Below, piece by piece: positions 15,555 through 22,981 of a stretch of 64,000 nt of DNA (position 1 is its first letter; every line of letters begins with the position of its first letter). The position numbers and the translations under genes were made by a program. The notes under the pieces were generated by a model, which saw only the letters and a list, made by a program, of their open reading frames with translations, was not told the origin of the DNA and ran no database searches. The DNA comes from Tectiglobus sp965223355 (lineage in GTDB: Bacteria > Pseudomonadota > Alphaproteobacteria > Rhizobiales > Hyphomicrobiaceae), in the NCBI GenBank assembly GCA_965223355.1, contig CBDCWE010000003.1, forward strand, positions 124,001-188,000, in the 5' to 3' direction.

Positions 15555-15767
15555 CTGCTCTCTCCTTCAGTTACAAGCCGCCGAAGCGACTTGCAGGTTG
15601 CACCATGCCGGTTATGATCAAATCCTGATCTTGCCCGGCGCTTGGCCTGTCCATCCCGCCGAGCTTGAACTCGCACGGTGCGACCTACAAAATTCAGCCC
15701 AGAAACGGCCTTGCCGCCCTTGGCAAATCTCGCGTCTCATGCAGACCGCCTCATCTTTAGCGATTAA

Positions 15768-15800
15768 GCCGGTGTTGGTGACAAAGTCGCCAACACCGGC
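15768..15800 (-). promoter_or_regulatory. L10-leader-like stem-loop
   Basis: The rplA-rplJ spacer (15555-15915) holds no gene. It contains an 11 bp perfect stem (15768-15778 with 15790-15800) that extends inward by GAC/GTC around a short loop. Its place upstream of rplJ fits the L10 autoregulatory leader known in many bacteria, but the kink-turn motifs were not verified. Confidence 0.45.
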
Positions 15801-15877
15801 GCCTGCAATCTCGGACAGGCATGAGCCAACCCGTTGGGGCTGGCCCAGCCTCCGGACCTGACGGCCCGGATCTCGTG

Positions 15878-15909
15878 CCCGCGCCTGGCGCTTAAGCGCC
15901 AGGCGCGGG
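15878..15909 (-). terminator. 32 bp perfect palindrome after rplA
   Basis: 15878-15909 is a perfect palindrome: 16 bp arms, or a 14 bp stem with a TTAA loop, six bases past the rplA stop. No T-run follows on the minus strand. It may be an attenuator or an RNase III-type processing site between rplKA and rplJL. Confidence 0.6.
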
Positions 15910-15915
15910 AATTGC

Positions 15916-16620
15916 TCAGCTCAAGTTCGACGTGATGGTCCCGTGATCGACCTTCACGCCAGGTCCCATCGTCGATTTGATGGACACCCGCTTGATGTAG
16001 GTTCCCTTCGCGCCGGACGGCTTGGCACGGTTGACGGCCTCGACAAAGGCCTTGATGTTCTCCGCCAGCTGATCCTCGGAAAAGCTGACCTTGCCAACGC
16101 CGGCGTGGACGATGCCGGCCTTTTCGACGCGGAATTCGATGGCGCCGCCCTTGGCCCCCTTGATCGCATCGGCGACGTCCATGGTGACGGTGCCAACGCG
16201 CGGGTTGGGCATCAGGCCGCGCGGCCCGAGCACCTTGCCGAGGCGACCGACCAGTCCCATCATGTCCGGCGTCGCGATGCAGCGGTCGAAGTTGATGTTG
16301 CCCTTTTGTATCTCTTCGACCAGGTCTTCGGCGCCGACAATGTCGGCGCCGGCCGCGTTGGCCTCATCGGCCTTCGGGCCGCGGGCAAAGACGGCCACGC
16401 GCACCGACCGGCCGGAACCGTTCGGCAGATTGCACACGCCGCGGACCATTTGGTCGGCGTGTTTCGGATCGACGCCAAGGTTCAGCGCGACATCAACGGT
16501 TTCATCGAATTTCGCCTTGGCGGCACCCTTGACCAGCTTGACGGCCTCGGCCAGTTCATATTGCCTTGCCCGGTCGACCTCGTCCCGGGCCGCGCGAATC
16601 CGTTTTCCTGCGTTTGCCAT
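15916..16620 (-). CDS. rplA: 50S ribosomal protein L1
   Basis: L1, 23S rRNA stalk protein and translational repressor of rplKA, 234 residues. The conserved block GRLGKVLGPRGLMPNPRVGT and the C-terminal GTYIKRVSIKSTMGPGVKVD are present. The start MANAGKRIRAARDEVD lies 4 bp after the rplK stop, consistent with translational coupling. Confidence 0.97.
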   Translation of the reverse strand: MANAGKRIRAARDEVDRARQYELAEAVKLVKGAAKAKFDETVDVALNLGVDPKHADQMVRGVCNLPNGSGRSVRVAVFARGPKADEANAAGADIVGAEDLVEEIQKGNINFDRCIATPDMMGLVGRLGKVLGPRGLMPNPRVGTVTMDVADAIKGAKGGAIEFRVEKAGIVHAGVGKVSFSEDQLAENIKAFVEAVNRAKPSGAKGTYIKRVSIKSTMGPGVKVDHGTITSNLS

Positions 16621-16624
16621 GACC

Positions 16625-17053
16625 CTACTCCGTCACCTCGAGACCCATCGATCGGGCCGAACCGGCAATGATGCGGGCGGCCTGCTCAACATCGCTGGTG
16701 TTGAGATCGGTCAGTTTTGCAGCCGCAATCTCGCGGACCTGGGCCATCGTAACTTTGCCGGCCTTCGAGCGGCCCGGTTCCTGACTGCCGGAGTTGATGT
16801 TGGCTGCCTTCTTCAGGAAAAATGAAGCCGGCGGTGTCTTCATTGCGAACGTGAAGGACTTGTCGGCGAACACCGTGATTTTGCACGGAATCGGCGTGCC
16901 TTGCTCCATATCCTTCGTTTTGGCGTTGAAGGCCTTGCAGAACTCCATAATGTTGACACCGCGCTGGCCGAGAGCCGGTCCAATCGGCGGTGACGGGTTG
17001 GCTTGGCCGGCAGGAACCTGCAGGTTGATGTAGCCATCGATCTTCTTTGCCAT
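16625..17053 (-). CDS. rplK: 50S ribosomal protein L11
   Basis: L11 of the GTPase-associated centre, 142 residues. The N-terminal proline-rich segment QANPSPPIGPALGQRGVNIM and the rRNA-binding C-terminal domain with GSARSMGLEV are typical. A GGGGAG ribosome binding site precedes the ATG. It is separated from nusG by 245 bp with no gene; that spacer holds a 12 bp tandem duplication (17221-17244). Confidence 0.97.
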   Translation of the reverse strand: MAKKIDGYINLQVPAGQANPSPPIGPALGQRGVNIMEFCKAFNAKTKDMEQGTPIPCKITVFADKSFTFAMKTPPASFFLKKAANINSGSQEPGRSKAGKVTMAQVREIAAAKLTDLNTSDVEQAARIIAGSARSMGLEVTE

Positions 17054-17298
17054 TCATTCTCCCCTTGTGAGCGCTGGCGTTGCGAGCGCTCAAACTGGTG
17101 TTGGCGGAGGCCGCATCGTGGCCTCCAAGGGTTAGCGGTCAAAATGGGCCGGCTCAGCCCTCCCGCGACGGTTGAGCGCGACCGCACACTGCGTGACGGC
17201 CGGCGCCCGGATTGAGGTTCGCAAACCTCGGTGCAAACCTCGGTATGGTGCGGCCTGATCGCGGCGCCGTCCGGCGATCCGCGGGTGCCGCCGCCATA

Positions 17299-17832
17299 TC
17301 AGCTCAACTTCTCGACCTGACCGAACTCCAATTCGACCGGCGTCGCTCGCCCAAAGATCGAAACTGCAACCTTCAAGCGCGCGCGCTCTTCGTCCACTTC
17401 TTCGACGTGGCCGGCAAACGATGCAAACGGCCCCTCGGCGACGCGCACCTGCTCGCCGACGTCAAACGTCACCAGCGGCTTCGGCCGCTCGACGCCTTCT
17501 TCAACCTGGTTGAGAATGCGCGCCGCTTCCTCATCCGTGATCGCCACCGCCTTGTTGTCGGAGCCAAGAAATCCGGTGACCTTCGGCGTATTCTTAATCA
17601 GCAGAAACGCCGGATCGGTCATCTCCATCTTGACCAGCACATAGCCCGGCAAGAATTTGCGTTCGGTCTGCACTTTGCGGCCGCGGCGCACCTCCACCAC
17701 GTCCTCGGTGGGAACCACGATGTCGTCGAACAAGTGTTCCAACCCGGCCTGCTTCGCACGCTCCTTGATGGCATCCGCCACCTTGCGCTCGAAGTTGGTG
17801 TAAGCGTGCACAATGTACCAGCGCTTCGCCAT
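17299..17832 (-). CDS. nusG: Transcription termination/antitermination protein NusG
   Basis: NusG links RNA polymerase to Rho or the ribosome; 177 residues. The start MAKRWYIVHAYTNFERKVAD is the family N-terminus and a much longer upstream frame is not conserved. The NGN domain (RKFLPGYVLVKMEM, VTGFLGSDNKAVAI) is followed by the KOW domain (VRVAEGPFASFAGHVEEVD). It follows secE by 56 bp, the universal order. Confidence 0.97.
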   Translation of the reverse strand: MAKRWYIVHAYTNFERKVADAIKERAKQAGLEHLFDDIVVPTEDVVEVRRGRKVQTERKFLPGYVLVKMEMTDPAFLLIKNTPKVTGFLGSDNKAVAITDEEAARILNQVEEGVERPKPLVTFDVGEQVRVAEGPFASFAGHVEEVDEERARLKVAVSIFGRATPVELEFGQVEKLS

Positions 17833-17888
17833 CTGCTCTTTCTCGATCCTACTCGTGTTAGCCGTTTGAAAATACTGCGAATATTCGC

Positions 17889-18086
17889 TTACCGACCGAT
17901 CGTCAGAAGCAACGAGACGAGATAGCCGAGCAGTTGATCGGCGACCATGAAAAAGAGGGCCGACAGCGTCACCATGATCAGGACGGCGATCGTCGTGACC
18001 CAGGTTTCCTTGCGCGTCGGCCACGTCACCTTGGAGGTTTCCTGGCGGACCTCCTGGGCAAATTGAAACGGGTTGAATTTTGCCAT
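17889..18086 (-). CDS. secE: Protein translocase subunit SecE
   Basis: Single-span SecE subunit of the SecYEG inner-membrane translocon, 65 residues. The start MAKFNPFQFAQEVRQETSKV gives the short alphaproteobacterial form. The conserved VTWPTRKETW motif precedes one membrane helix (about residues 32-55). It lies between tRNA-Trp and nusG, as in most bacteria. Confidence 0.95.
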   Translation of the reverse strand: MAKFNPFQFAQEVRQETSKVTWPTRKETWVTTIAVLIMVTLSALFFMVADQLLGYLVSLLLTIGR

Positions 18087-18186
18087 CGCCCAAACGGTTC
18101 TCAATTTCGGACCTGTTCGACAGCCCCTGTCGCGCAGCCCTGATGTCCCAAACGCCAATCATGTGCCACACGCCAGAGGCATCATC

Positions 18187-18227
18187 GCTCCGCGTGGCAG
18201 GGGCAGTGCTCCGCGTGGCAGGGGCAG
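18187..18227. repeat. 20 bp tandem duplication of the tRNA-Trp 3' end
   Basis: 18187-18206 and 18208-18227 are identical 20-mers separated by one base. The unit holds the last 12 bases of tRNA-Trp including CCA plus 8 downstream bases, so a second copy of the tRNA 3' tip lies just downstream of the gene. Confidence 0.8.
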
Positions 18228-18291
18228 CAGGATTCGAACCCGCGACCTACGGTTTTGGAGACCGTCGCTCTACCAACTGAGCTATACCCCT
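18216..18291 (-). tRNA. tRNA-Trp (CCA)
   Basis: 76 nt including encoded CCA. The acceptor stem AGGGGTA pairs with TGCCCCT, the anticodon loop is CTCCAAA with anticodon CCA, and the T-loop GGTTCGAATCC is intact. It lies directly upstream of secE, its usual place. Confidence 0.95.
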
Positions 18292-18875
18292 AGACTCAGA
18301 AAGCGCGGCATTGCCCATGCCTTCTGTCACGCAGAAGATGTGTGCCCTGCCGTGCCGAATTTCGCTACCAGTTTGTAGGTGCAGGTCGCCGCGCCCGACC
18401 CCGCCGCTCAAGCGAGCATGTCAAGTGTTCACCGCCCTCATGGCCCGAATTGCTCATTGAAGCCGTCTTCATAGACCATAAGCAAGCCGTGGACAACTTT
18501 TTTCTTGACTTTTTCAGATTTTGTCACATGGGCCGGCATTATGTGTTTGTTTTGAGCAACTTAATGAAATTTGCACGGCTCATGTTCAGAATCTTTTAGG
18601 CCTGCAAGCCGGCCGTTTGAACATTGTTTTCTCGGTTCATCATCTTGATTTCACTTCGCAACCTGTCGCGAGACCCCAAGTCAACAGCGCCCGACCGCGG
18701 CGGGCGGGCTTTCCCTCAAATAAGCTCAAATAAGGGGGCATCCTCGAATCGAGGTCTATGGTCTGCAGCCTTGCCGGACTGTTAGATCATTGACCTGCCC
18801 GCGTTTTCAGCGAAGAGCCCCCACATTCAGCGGAGAGCCCTGTTACCTATGTCTCCGGGTCGGACAGTTGCAGGG
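18292..18875. other. Gene-free spacer between tRNA-Trp and tRNA-Gly
   Basis: No convincing coding sequence is seen in these 584 bp. In many relatives a tuf gene sits here. The only recognisable content is the tuf-rpsJ-spacer-like block at 18647-18704; the 18480-18600 part is AT-rich. Confidence 0.6.
18647..18704 (-). repeat. Copy of the tuf-rpsJ spacer (probable scar of a lost second tuf)
   Basis: About 49 of 58 bases are identical to 880-937, the stretch from the rpsJ start codon through its ribosome binding site to the first arm of the tuf terminator. Next to it the terminator's second arm is degenerate and no tuf coding sequence follows. Confidence 0.65.
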
Positions 18876-18949
18876 TGGAGCGGGTGATGGGAATCGAACC
18901 CACGTCTTCAGCTTGGAAGGCTGCGGCTCTACCATTGAGCTACACCCGC
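18876..18949 (-). tRNA. tRNA-Gly (TCC)
   Basis: 74 nt including encoded CCA. The acceptor stem begins GCGGGTG, the anticodon loop is CTTCCAA with anticodon TCC, and the T-arm GTGGGTTCGATTCCCAT is intact. It is transcribed after tRNA-Tyr with a 25 bp gap. Confidence 0.95.
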
Positions 18950-18974
18950 CGAACGCATTGGTGCGCGTTCGAAT

Positions 18975-19059
18975 TGGTGGAGGAGGTTGGATTCGAACCA
19001 ACGTAGGCATAGCCAACGGGTTTACAGCCCGTCCCCTTTAGCCACTCGGGCACTCCTCC
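18975..19059 (-). tRNA. tRNA-Tyr (GTA)
   Basis: 85 nt including encoded CCA, with the long variable arm of a class II tRNA. The acceptor stem is GGAGGAG/CTCCTCC and the anticodon loop CTGTAAA carries anticodon GTA. First gene of the tRNA-Tyr, tRNA-Gly, tRNA-Trp, secE, nusG series. Confidence 0.95.
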
Positions 19060-19147
19060 GCTCGCTCCGCGCACGCTCGTGTGTCAATACCCGACGGCGG
19101 CGTCGCGACGAATAATGCCCCGTTGTCGCCAACGGGGCCCGAACTCG

Positions 19148-19178
19148 GTTATATCCTGTCCCGAACCGCGATTGTCAA
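19148..19178 (-). promoter_or_regulatory. Putative promoter of the tRNA-secE-nusG unit
   Basis: On the minus strand a perfect TTGACA (19178-19173) precedes TATAAC (19153-19148) with a 19-nt spacer (18 if ATATAA is taken as the -10). It lies about 90 bp upstream of tRNA-Tyr. Its presence also argues against the upstream start choices for rlmB. Confidence 0.5.
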
Positions 19179-19266
19179 TGGGCAATCGCCGCAATCGGGC
19201 CGACGGCCGGCAGGATTGTATGTCCGGATTGAATGTCCGGATCGAGGCGAACGTGAGCAGCGCGAA

Positions 19267-20169
19267 ATGGCGAAATCGACTAGCGGCCCGAAATCGACCA
19301 CTGGCCAAGGTTCAGGGCGCCGCCCCGCCGGTCCGAACCGCAACCCCGGCGGGCGACGGCGGCGGGCGGGCGCACAACGTTCCCTCGCCGGCGCCGAGCC
19401 GGTGACCGATACAATCGAGATCTTCGGCATCCATCCGGTTGCCGCCGCCCTGAACAATCCGGCCCGCACCGTTCATCGCCTGTTTTTGACCGCCAATGCC
19501 GAGAACCGTCTCGGCGATGCGCTGGCCGCGTCTGGGCTGGTTGCGGTGCGGGTGCTGCCCAAGGACCTCGACCGCCGGCTCGGGCCCGAAACGGTGCATC
19601 AGGGCGCGCTCGCGATGTGCGATGAACTGATGCCGCCATCGCTGGCCGACGTTATCGCGCGCGCGCATGCAACAGGCCTGCCGATCATCGTGCTCGATCA
19701 GGTCACCGATCCGCACAATCTCGGCGCCGTCATTCGGTCCGGCGCCGTGTTCGGGTGTGCCGGCATCGTCACGACCCGGCGCCACAGCCCGCCGCTCGGC
19801 GGAACCGTCGCCAAATCCGCTTCCGGCGCGCTCGAATTGGTGCCGGTCTGCCTGATCCAGAACCTGGTACGCGCCCTCGCTGAGATTGCGGGTTCGGGTA
19901 TCGCCACGGTCGGCCTCGACGGCGCCGGCGATGCCGCATTGGAGATGGTTGTTGGCGGCGCCGCGATCGCCGTCGTCTTGGGCGCGGAAGGCCGGGGCTT
20001 GCGCCAATCAACACACGAGACGTGCTCACACGTTGCCCGGATCAGCGCTGACGGCCAGATCACCAGCCTCAATGTTTCGAATGCGGCCGCGATTGCCTTG
20101 CACACCCATGCGCTCGCACGGCGCGGCCTGCTCGGGCTCGGACCGGCAAACGCGTTGTCCGTCGATTGA
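19267..20169 (+). CDS. rlmB: 23S rRNA (guanosine-2'-O)-methyltransferase RlmB-type (TrmH/SpoU family)
   Basis: SPOUT-class 2'-O-methyltransferase, probably acting on 23S rRNA G2251; 300 residues. An Arg/Gly-rich basic tail (about 1-45) is followed by the substrate-binding domain (IFGIHPVAAALNNP) and the SpoU catalytic domain with DPHNLGAVIRSGAVFG, LGAEGRGLRQ and SLNVSNAAAIALHTHAL, the trefoil-knot motifs. The ATG at 19267 is chosen because the upstream extension crosses a promoter and shows no conservation. It is divergent from the tRNA genes. Confidence 0.88.
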   Translation: MAKSTSGPKSTTGQGSGRRPAGPNRNPGGRRRRAGAQRSLAGAEPVTDTIEIFGIHPVAAALNNPARTVHRLFLTANAENRLGDALAASGLVAVRVLPKDLDRRLGPETVHQGALAMCDELMPPSLADVIARAHATGLPIIVLDQVTDPHNLGAVIRSGAVFGCAGIVTTRRHSPPLGGTVAKSASGALELVPVCLIQNLVRALAEIAGSGIATVGLDGAGDAALEMVVGGAAIAVVLGAEGRGLRQSTHETCSHVARISADGQITSLNVSNAAAIALHTHALARRGLLGLGPANALSVD

Positions 20170-20228
20170 GGCTCATCACCATGACGGCCGTGTGCGGCGC
20201 GGTCCGGCCAAGCGCATCTGCGATTGGC

Positions 20229-20543
20229 TCACCAATGCCAACGACGGTGGCCGCCGTGATGCTTACGGTGCCACTTGCGATGGCGCCAGGAGCGCTGGTA
20301 ATAGCCCCAGGCCGGATAGAAACGCGGCGCGCGAATCCCGCGGCGGCGGCGCACCTTGTGGGCCGGACGCCAGTAGTAAGACTTATAGTAGGGATAATAG
20401 CCGCGCGGCTCGAAGCGATAGGCATAAGGATCGCCGGCGGTGGCGCGCTGATGATGCCGGCCCCATGCCGATGCCGATGCCGACAGCATTGCCATACCGC
20501 CAGCCAGCATCACCACGGCGGCAAGAAATTGTTTGAAACGCAT
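20229..20543 (-). CDS. Small secreted basic hypothetical protein
   Basis: 104 residues of unknown function. The first 26 residues (MRFKQFLAAVVMLAGGMAML then SASASA) look like a Sec signal peptide with an AxA-type cleavage site. The mature part is rich in Tyr, Arg, His and Trp, with GYYPYYKSYYW in the middle and an RHRKWHRKHHGGHRRWHW tail. Such small His/Tyr/Arg-rich exported proteins are common in Hyphomicrobiales but uncharacterised. It converges on rlmB. Confidence 0.6.
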   Translation of the reverse strand: MRFKQFLAAVVMLAGGMAMLSASASAWGRHHQRATAGDPYAYRFEPRGYYPYYKSYYWRPAHKVRRRRGIRAPRFYPAWGYYQRSWRHRKWHRKHHGGHRRWHW

Positions 20544-20570
20544 ACTTTACTCCCGAACGCTCGAAGCGCT

Positions 20571-20632
20571 TAGCGCAACCTGCCTTTATTCGGAATCGGA
20601 ACGATCCCGAATAAAGGCACAAAGATGATCTA
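20571..20632 (+). repeat. Family 1 repeat, truncated copy (hairpin A plus right end)
   Basis: A TA-flanked 62 bp copy keeps the first hairpin (TTTATTCGG/CCGAATAAA arms) and then jumps to the right terminus GATGATC, lacking the second hairpin. It lies 28 bp upstream of the secreted-protein gene. Confidence 0.8.
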
Positions 20633-21118
20633 GCAAGTTAAGTGAACTTAACTCAACCATATCGCAGTCGAAACAACGAAGGCTTTAACAATCGTGCGCG
20701 ACACCGTTGCACCGTCGTTGAATAACCGCCGCGGTGCCCAGATCTGTATGTTTCACTGACGCGTTTGGCCCAGCCGGGCAATTGCGCTGGCCGGCCGATT
20801 GCCGACTATACGACCATAGAGGCGGTCCGACCGCGACCGGTTCAACGGATCGCGCCGGCGTTGTCGCGCCATCGCAAGCCGCGATAGCACAGTTGGTCAC
20901 GCAGCTGATCTGCAATTGGTCAGGTCCTAATCATTTCAAGGACTTAATCGTCTATATCCTCTACCACGTTTGATCTTTGTTCCATCGACGTCTACCGGCG
21001 TCCGCGGGGGTGGTGGCTGCGAGCACGACATGGAAAGATCCCTTTCCAGCCTGCACATCTTGAAAGTTTCTGCGCATCTTGAGGCCTCGATTTGCGACCT
21101 CACGGAGCCCGCCTACGC
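20633..21118. other. Gene-free spacer
   Basis: No open reading frame with protein-like composition, RNA gene or repeat was recognised between the family 1 remnant and the degenerate family 2 copy. Confidence 0.5.
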
Positions 21119-21226
21119 AACCTCTGAACCAGTTTGGGGTCCAGGCGACCCATCCCCCGGCCGGGGCGGATGAGGGGCGGATGAGGAGCGGACAAGCCCC
21201 TCATCGATCGCCGCAACGGGTCGTGT
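21119..21226 (+). repeat. Family 2 repeat, degenerate copy
   Basis: Matches the first part of the five-hairpin element: an AACCTCTG end, the CCAGG/CCCCGG stem, a GAGGGGC/GCCCCTC stem and the start of the ATCGCCGC stem. It has an internal GGATGAGG duplication and lacks hairpins 4 and 5. Confidence 0.65.
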
Positions 21227-21544
21227 GCCGAATGATCAGCACGATATCGGATTACCCAGAACCGGGCGCGTGGCCATGGCCGGTCCGGCAATTATCGATG
21301 TCACCCCTGATGACGGATTAACCACCATGACCGAGAACATCAATTGAGCCCGCCTGGCGCTGGCAAAGCAGACAATTCGCGGTGATCGCGACGGCTTGAA
21401 GCCACGGGCCAGACCCGCTTGTCATACCTCTCACGGTCGCGGCGCGGAGGAAGGGGACTTCGTGGCCAAACCGACGCAAGCTCAGCTTCCACGATCGCGG
21501 ATGTCTGGATCCTCTCCCAAACCAGGCAATCAATCGCAAACAAC

Positions 21545-22594
21545 TTACAAACCAGACCCCTTATGGCCTCGCCGAACGATCTTTTGGATTCGGTTGGTTG
21601 CCTGCAACCTTTCGTCAATACCACATGCTGCAAGCCAGATTTCATCAATGGCGCAACTTTTGAAGCCGTCGCAGTCCGGTTGTTCGTCAAACAAGGTCTT
21701 TTCGAAATCGATGCTTAAGCTGTTAGCCAGAACTATATTGGGTCTTGATCTGGCAAGGTTGTTGCTTTCCTCCTTCGCCTTGATGATTTCACACAGGAAC
21801 GTGCGTCGCGAACATGCGGGAATGCCGTGGGCATTATCGGGGTTCGCTTGATAGTCACCATCGCCCTCCAGAAGGATTTGGAAGTCGTTCAAATTCAAAA
21901 GAATTTGGGGTGATTTTTCTTTTGCTTTTTCTTTGACAATATCTAGACAACACGGCGTCAAGTGGGCGGCAACACGCTTCAACGTCTTGGAGAAATTCTT
22001 CGATGAAAAGGGGTTTTGGTTCTCACAATATGCAATGTTGTGAGCACGCCGAACTGATAACTGGTGATCTATAGACTGCAGGATGTCTTCGAGGAACATC
22101 TCGTTGACCCACCACTTCGAAAAAACCGTGCACTCCGCGTAGACAACTTTACCTTCTTTTGTTGTAATCCGGATATCTGGCGCTGCCGCCTGGCCGTTGA
22201 CCGGAAATGCCAGCTTATGTCCAGCATTTGCAAAGTATTCGATGCATTGAAGTAACCACAGAAACTCAAAGAATTTATTCCACTTCGTTGCCCAGTGATT
22301 TCCCTGTTGATTCCACTTCTTGAGTTCTTCTGACCAACCTTCTAGTTCTTCAGGAAGACTGAGCAATTTGTTTAGGCGTGAAAAAATGCATTCACTCGCG
22401 TCTGGATAAGTCGCCATGCGGAATGCAAGTCCGTGGCAGTGCCAGGATTTATCATTGGTCGCAATACAGGAAACATCAGGAGGCAAAAACGCGTGCTTGA
22501 CGACATTTGGATACAATGCTTTGCGTCTGCAATAACGGTCTTTGTCCCCAGAAACCTCCAATGCGCGATAAATTAGTTGAACTGCTTCGGGCAT
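21545..22594 (-). CDS. Orphan hypothetical protein with a possible PD-(D/E)XK-like core
   Basis: 349 residues, not recognised. Near residues 107-160 a helix (FFEFLWLLQCIEYF) precedes PDIRI and VVYAECTVF. This resembles the E...PD...(D/E)XK arrangement of restriction-endonuclease-like folds, with Thr where Lys is usual. The C-terminal half holds Cys-rich pieces (LTPCCLDIV, IPACSRRTFLCEI). Base composition is clearly AT-richer and Lys/Asn-richer than the neighbours, suggesting transfer. Flanks on both sides are gene-poor and no partner gene is adjacent. Function unknown; the nuclease idea is an inference from motif shape only. Confidence 0.65.
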   Translation of the reverse strand: MPEAVQLIYRALEVSGDKDRYCRRKALYPNVVKHAFLPPDVSCIATNDKSWHCHGLAFRMATYPDASECIFSRLNKLLSLPEELEGWSEELKKWNQQGNHWATKWNKFFEFLWLLQCIEYFANAGHKLAFPVNGQAAAPDIRITTKEGKVVYAECTVFSKWWVNEMFLEDILQSIDHQLSVRRAHNIAYCENQNPFSSKNFSKTLKRVAAHLTPCCLDIVKEKAKEKSPQILLNLNDFQILLEGDGDYQANPDNAHGIPACSRRTFLCEIIKAKEESNNLARSRPNIVLANSLSIDFEKTLFDEQPDCDGFKSCAIDEIWLAACGIDERLQATNRIQKIVRRGHKGSGL

Positions 22595-22981
22595 GAATAT
22601 ATTCTACAAGTTAACTAAACAGGAGTTGTGACATCATCTATCACGCGTTGGCATAGTTTCGCATCCCAATGAGGCAGAATTCCGCTTGTCGTTTCGAAGC
22701 GGTCACTGCGGGTTGGTTACCTTCGGTCGTTCTCAATCCGGGACGAACTTACCCTCCTGGCAATCGCGTTGTTCAGGCTTGTTGCGACCAGCTTGGTGGC
22801 CATGATCGGCATGGGCTCTTCCGTTGCAGGCCCGAAACGAACTCACCGGGCCCGCTGTTCGGGGGCTGGCAACGCACGTTCACCAGTTCGTTTCGTTGAA
22901 CTCACGGGGCAATCGGCATGGCTGTACCTTTCGGTGATCTTCGTTTGTCGACACGCGCGGCGGCAAGGCCGCGCTCGCCGC
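22595..22981. other. Gene-free spacer
   Basis: Nothing recognisable lies in these 387 bp. Short overlapping frames exist on both strands but none has family-like features. Confidence 0.5.

Noticed and set aside
19081..19266. N-terminal extension of rlmB by 62 codons
   Set aside because: The extension crosses the TTGACA/TATAAC promoter of the tRNA operon on the other strand and shows no conserved residues.
21340..21690. Minus-strand frame of 116 codons overlapping the orphan gene's 3' end
   Set aside because: It overlaps the better-supported 21545-22594 gene in another frame and has no protein-like motif.
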